Shown: positions 62,408-64,000 of the stretch, in pieces
Position numbering within the stretch: the first letter of the stretch is position 1
Layout of the letters: each line of letters begins with the position of its first letter
Source of the DNA: Dechloromonas sp. UBA6271
GTDB taxonomy: Bacteria; Pseudomonadota; Gammaproteobacteria; Burkholderiales; Rhodocyclaceae
Assembly: GCA_002440665.1 (NCBI GenBank)
Contig: DJUX01000035.1
Location: 14,761-78,760 of the forward strand
DNA length: 64,000 nt
Direction: 5' to 3'
Program-made: the position numbers and the translations under genes
Notes under the pieces: generated by a model
The model's database searches: none
What the model saw: only the letters and a program-made list of their open reading frames with translations
Told to the model about the DNA's origin: nothing

Positions 62408-63426
62408 GCGAACTGCTTCGTGCAGTTGACGAATTGTTCGAGCTTGGCGCGCGCGGCTCCGGAAGCGATCATCTCAAAGGCCTTCTCGACGCCATCGACC
62501 AGCGTGGCGGCCTGGCCGCTGATGTAGATGCTGGCGCCGGCATTCAGCGCCACGATGTCGCGCGCGGCACCCATCTTGTTGTCGAGCGCGCCGAGCAGCA
62601 TGATTTTGGATTCTTCGACGTTGGCCACCTGCAAGACCTTCGGGTCATGCACCGGCAGGTTGAACTGTTCCGGATGAACCTCGTATTCGCTGACACGGCC
62701 ATCCTTCAGTTCGCCGACCAGTGTCGGGCCGGAAATGGAAATTTCGTCGAGGCTTTCGCGGCCGAAGACGGTCAGCGCGCGACTACTGCCCAGACGCTGC
62801 AGGACGCGCACCTGGATGCCGACGAGGTCAGGATGAAAGACACCCATCACCTGCTGCGGCGCATTGGCCGGGTTGGTCAGCGGGCCGAGTATGTTGAAGA
62901 TGGTGCGCACGCCCAGTTCGCGGCGCACCGGCGCGGCGTGCTTCATGGCGCTGTGGTGATTGGGCGCGAACATGAAGCCGATACCGGTTTCGGTGATGCA
63001 CTGTGCGACCTGCTCCGGTTTCAGGTTGAGATTGACGCCGAGCGCCTCGAGCACATCGGCGCTGCCCGATTGGCTGGAAACCGAGCGCCCGCCATGCTTG
63101 GCGATCTGCGCGCCGGCGGCGGCAGCGACGAACATTGCGGCGGTCGAAATATTGAAAGTGTGGGCGCCATCGCCGCCGGTGCCGCAGGTATCGACCAGGC
63201 GGCTGGTATCGGCAACCACCACCTTGGTCGACAACTCGCGCATCACCGTCGCGGCGGCGGCGATCTCACCGATGGTTTCCTTCTTGACCCGGAGGCCGGT
63301 AATGATGGCGGCGATCATGACCGGCGTGACTTCGCCGCCCATGATCTGCTGCATCAGCGAGACCATTTCGTCGTGGAAGATTTCGCGGTGTTCGATGACA
63401 CGCTGGAGGGCGGCTTGCGGGGTCAT
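62404..63426 (-). CDS. trpD: Anthranilate phosphoribosyltransferase
   Basis: A 340-residue enzyme. The PRPP loop is DTCGTGGDGAHTFNIST, with KHGGRSVSSQSGSADVLEALG and LGPLTNPA following. The ATG at 63426 overlaps the trpG stop, so trpG, trpD and trpC are translated as one operon. Confidence 0.97.
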   Translation of the reverse strand: MTPQAALQRVIEHREIFHDEMVSLMQQIMGGEVTPVMIAAIITGLRVKKETIGEIAAAATVMRELSTKVVVADTSRLVDTCGTGGDGAHTFNISTAAMFVAAAAGAQIAKHGGRSVSSQSGSADVLEALGVNLNLKPEQVAQCITETGIGFMFAPNHHSAMKHAAPVRRELGVRTIFNILGPLTNPANAPQQVMGVFHPDLVGIQVRVLQRLGSSRALTVFGRESLDEISISGPTLVGELKDGRVSEYEVHPEQFNLPVHDPKVLQVANVEESKIMLLGALDNKMGAARDIVALNAGASIYISGQAATLVDGVEKAFEMIASGAARAKLEQFVNCTKQFA

Positions 63427-63995
63427 TTCTTGTATTCGTCCAGGAAGTTCTTGAGCAGGTCGTGACCGCGTTCGGTCAGGATGGATTCGGGGTGGAACTG
63501 CACGCCTTCGACAGCCAGCGTCTTGTGGCGGACGCCCATGATTTCCCCGTCGTCGGTCCATGCGGTGATATCGAGGCAATCGGGCAAGCTGGCGCGCTCG
63601 ATGGCCAGCGAGTGGTAGCGGGTGCAGGTCAGCGGATTGGGCAGACCTTTGAAAACACCCTCGTTTTTGTGGTGGACCGCAGACACCTTGCCGTGCATCA
63701 ACTGCTTGGCGTGCACGATCCTGCCGCCGAAGGCTTCGCCGATCGACTGGTGACCAAGACAGACACCGAGCAGCGGAATCTTGCCGGCGAACTCGCGGAT
63801 CGCCGCCAGCGAAATGCCGGCCTGGGCCGGGGCGCAGGGGCCGGGGGAAATCACCAGATATTCGGGCTTGAGGCGGGCGATGTCGGCGAGCGTGATGGCG
63901 TCGTTGCGGTATACCTGCACGTCCTGCCCCAGTTCGCCGAAGTACTGGACGATGTTGTAGGTGAAGCTGTCGTAATTGTCGATCATCAGCAGCAT
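63423..63995 (-). CDS. trpG: Anthranilate synthase component II (glutamine amidotransferase)
   Basis: A 190-residue class I amidotransferase. The nucleophile Cys is in GVCLGHQSIGEAFGG, and the His/Glu pair is in VQFHPESIL. The substrate-loop VISPGPCAPAQAG is intact. It probably follows trpE, which would lie beyond the window. In many bacteria this subunit also serves folate synthesis (PabA). Confidence 0.97.
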   Translation of the reverse strand: MLLMIDNYDSFTYNIVQYFGELGQDVQVYRNDAITLADIARLKPEYLVISPGPCAPAQAGISLAAIREFAGKIPLLGVCLGHQSIGEAFGGRIVHAKQLMHGKVSAVHHKNEGVFKGLPNPLTCTRYHSLAIERASLPDCLDITAWTDDGEIMGVRHKTLAVEGVQFHPESILTERGHDLLKNFLDEYKK

Positions 63996-64000
63996 GCTGT

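Overview
The window looks like chromosomal DNA of a betaproteobacterium, most likely of the Rhodocyclales (Dechloromonas/Azonexus-like). The basis is high G+C with strongly GC-biased codon use, two phasins plus a PhaJ-type hydratase (polyhydroxyalkanoate metabolism), a cytochrome c4 gene divergent from engB, a general porin of the beta-proteobacterial type, and a trpGDC cluster. The genus is an inference from gene content and was not checked by a search.

Layout. 1-806 is the 3' part of prepilin peptidase pilD. 879-4938 holds an FmdB-type zinc ribbon, a DUF502 protein, aspS, a secreted RNase/barstar pair and nudB. 4999-7687 carries hsp20 (with a sigma-32-like promoter), argB, a HAD nucleotidase and slmA. 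7736-17317 holds hemB, engB, cytochrome c4, a CBS protein, msrPQ, bioBC, comF, trmL and a porin. 17454-22366 holds proB, obgE, rpmA, rplU, an FKBP isomerase, an RluF-like pseudouridine synthase and phaJ. 22413-26661 is a MacAB-like efflux operon with two permeases. 27119-31820 is an accessory metabolic block: a small secreted peptide, two flavin-split-barrel proteins (one fused to GAF and a C-terminal DNA-binding-like domain), the two E1 subunits of a TPP-dependent acetoin-type dehydrogenase, and a monohaem cytochrome c. 31828-38401 holds peptidases, pyrF, an orphan adenine methyltransferase, glnS and crcB.

38456-46038 is the accessory zone. It starts with a zinc-ribbon plus PD-(D/E)XK nuclease, then a stretch of broken or truncated genes (a 5'-truncated secreted protein, a frameshifted ankyrin protein, the 3' end of a flavodoxin), haemolysin III, and then a chromosomal integron: four gene cassettes read leftwards, each closed by a recognisable attC site, with the integron integrase IntI at 45076-46038 reading rightwards. 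The cassettes carry an HTH plus Clp-N pair, a segment with no convincing gene, a two-TM protein and a membrane-anchored DUF4760-like protein.

46031-64000 returns to housekeeping: hrpA, a CysZ-like protein, a molybdopterin-binding protein, two phasins behind paired PhaR-like operators, the kdsD-kdsC-lptC-lptA lipopolysaccharide genes, a Kef-type antiporter, a lone pseudopilin, an orphan membrane histidine kinase, a membrane class III cyclase and trpGDC. No tRNA, rRNA, CRISPR array or insertion-sequence transposase was recognised.

The most notable points are the integron with its cassette genes, an exact 116-bp tandem duplication that rewrites the C-terminus of a guanyl RNase sitting beside its barstar inhibitor, and the zinc-ribbon/Card1-like nuclease.
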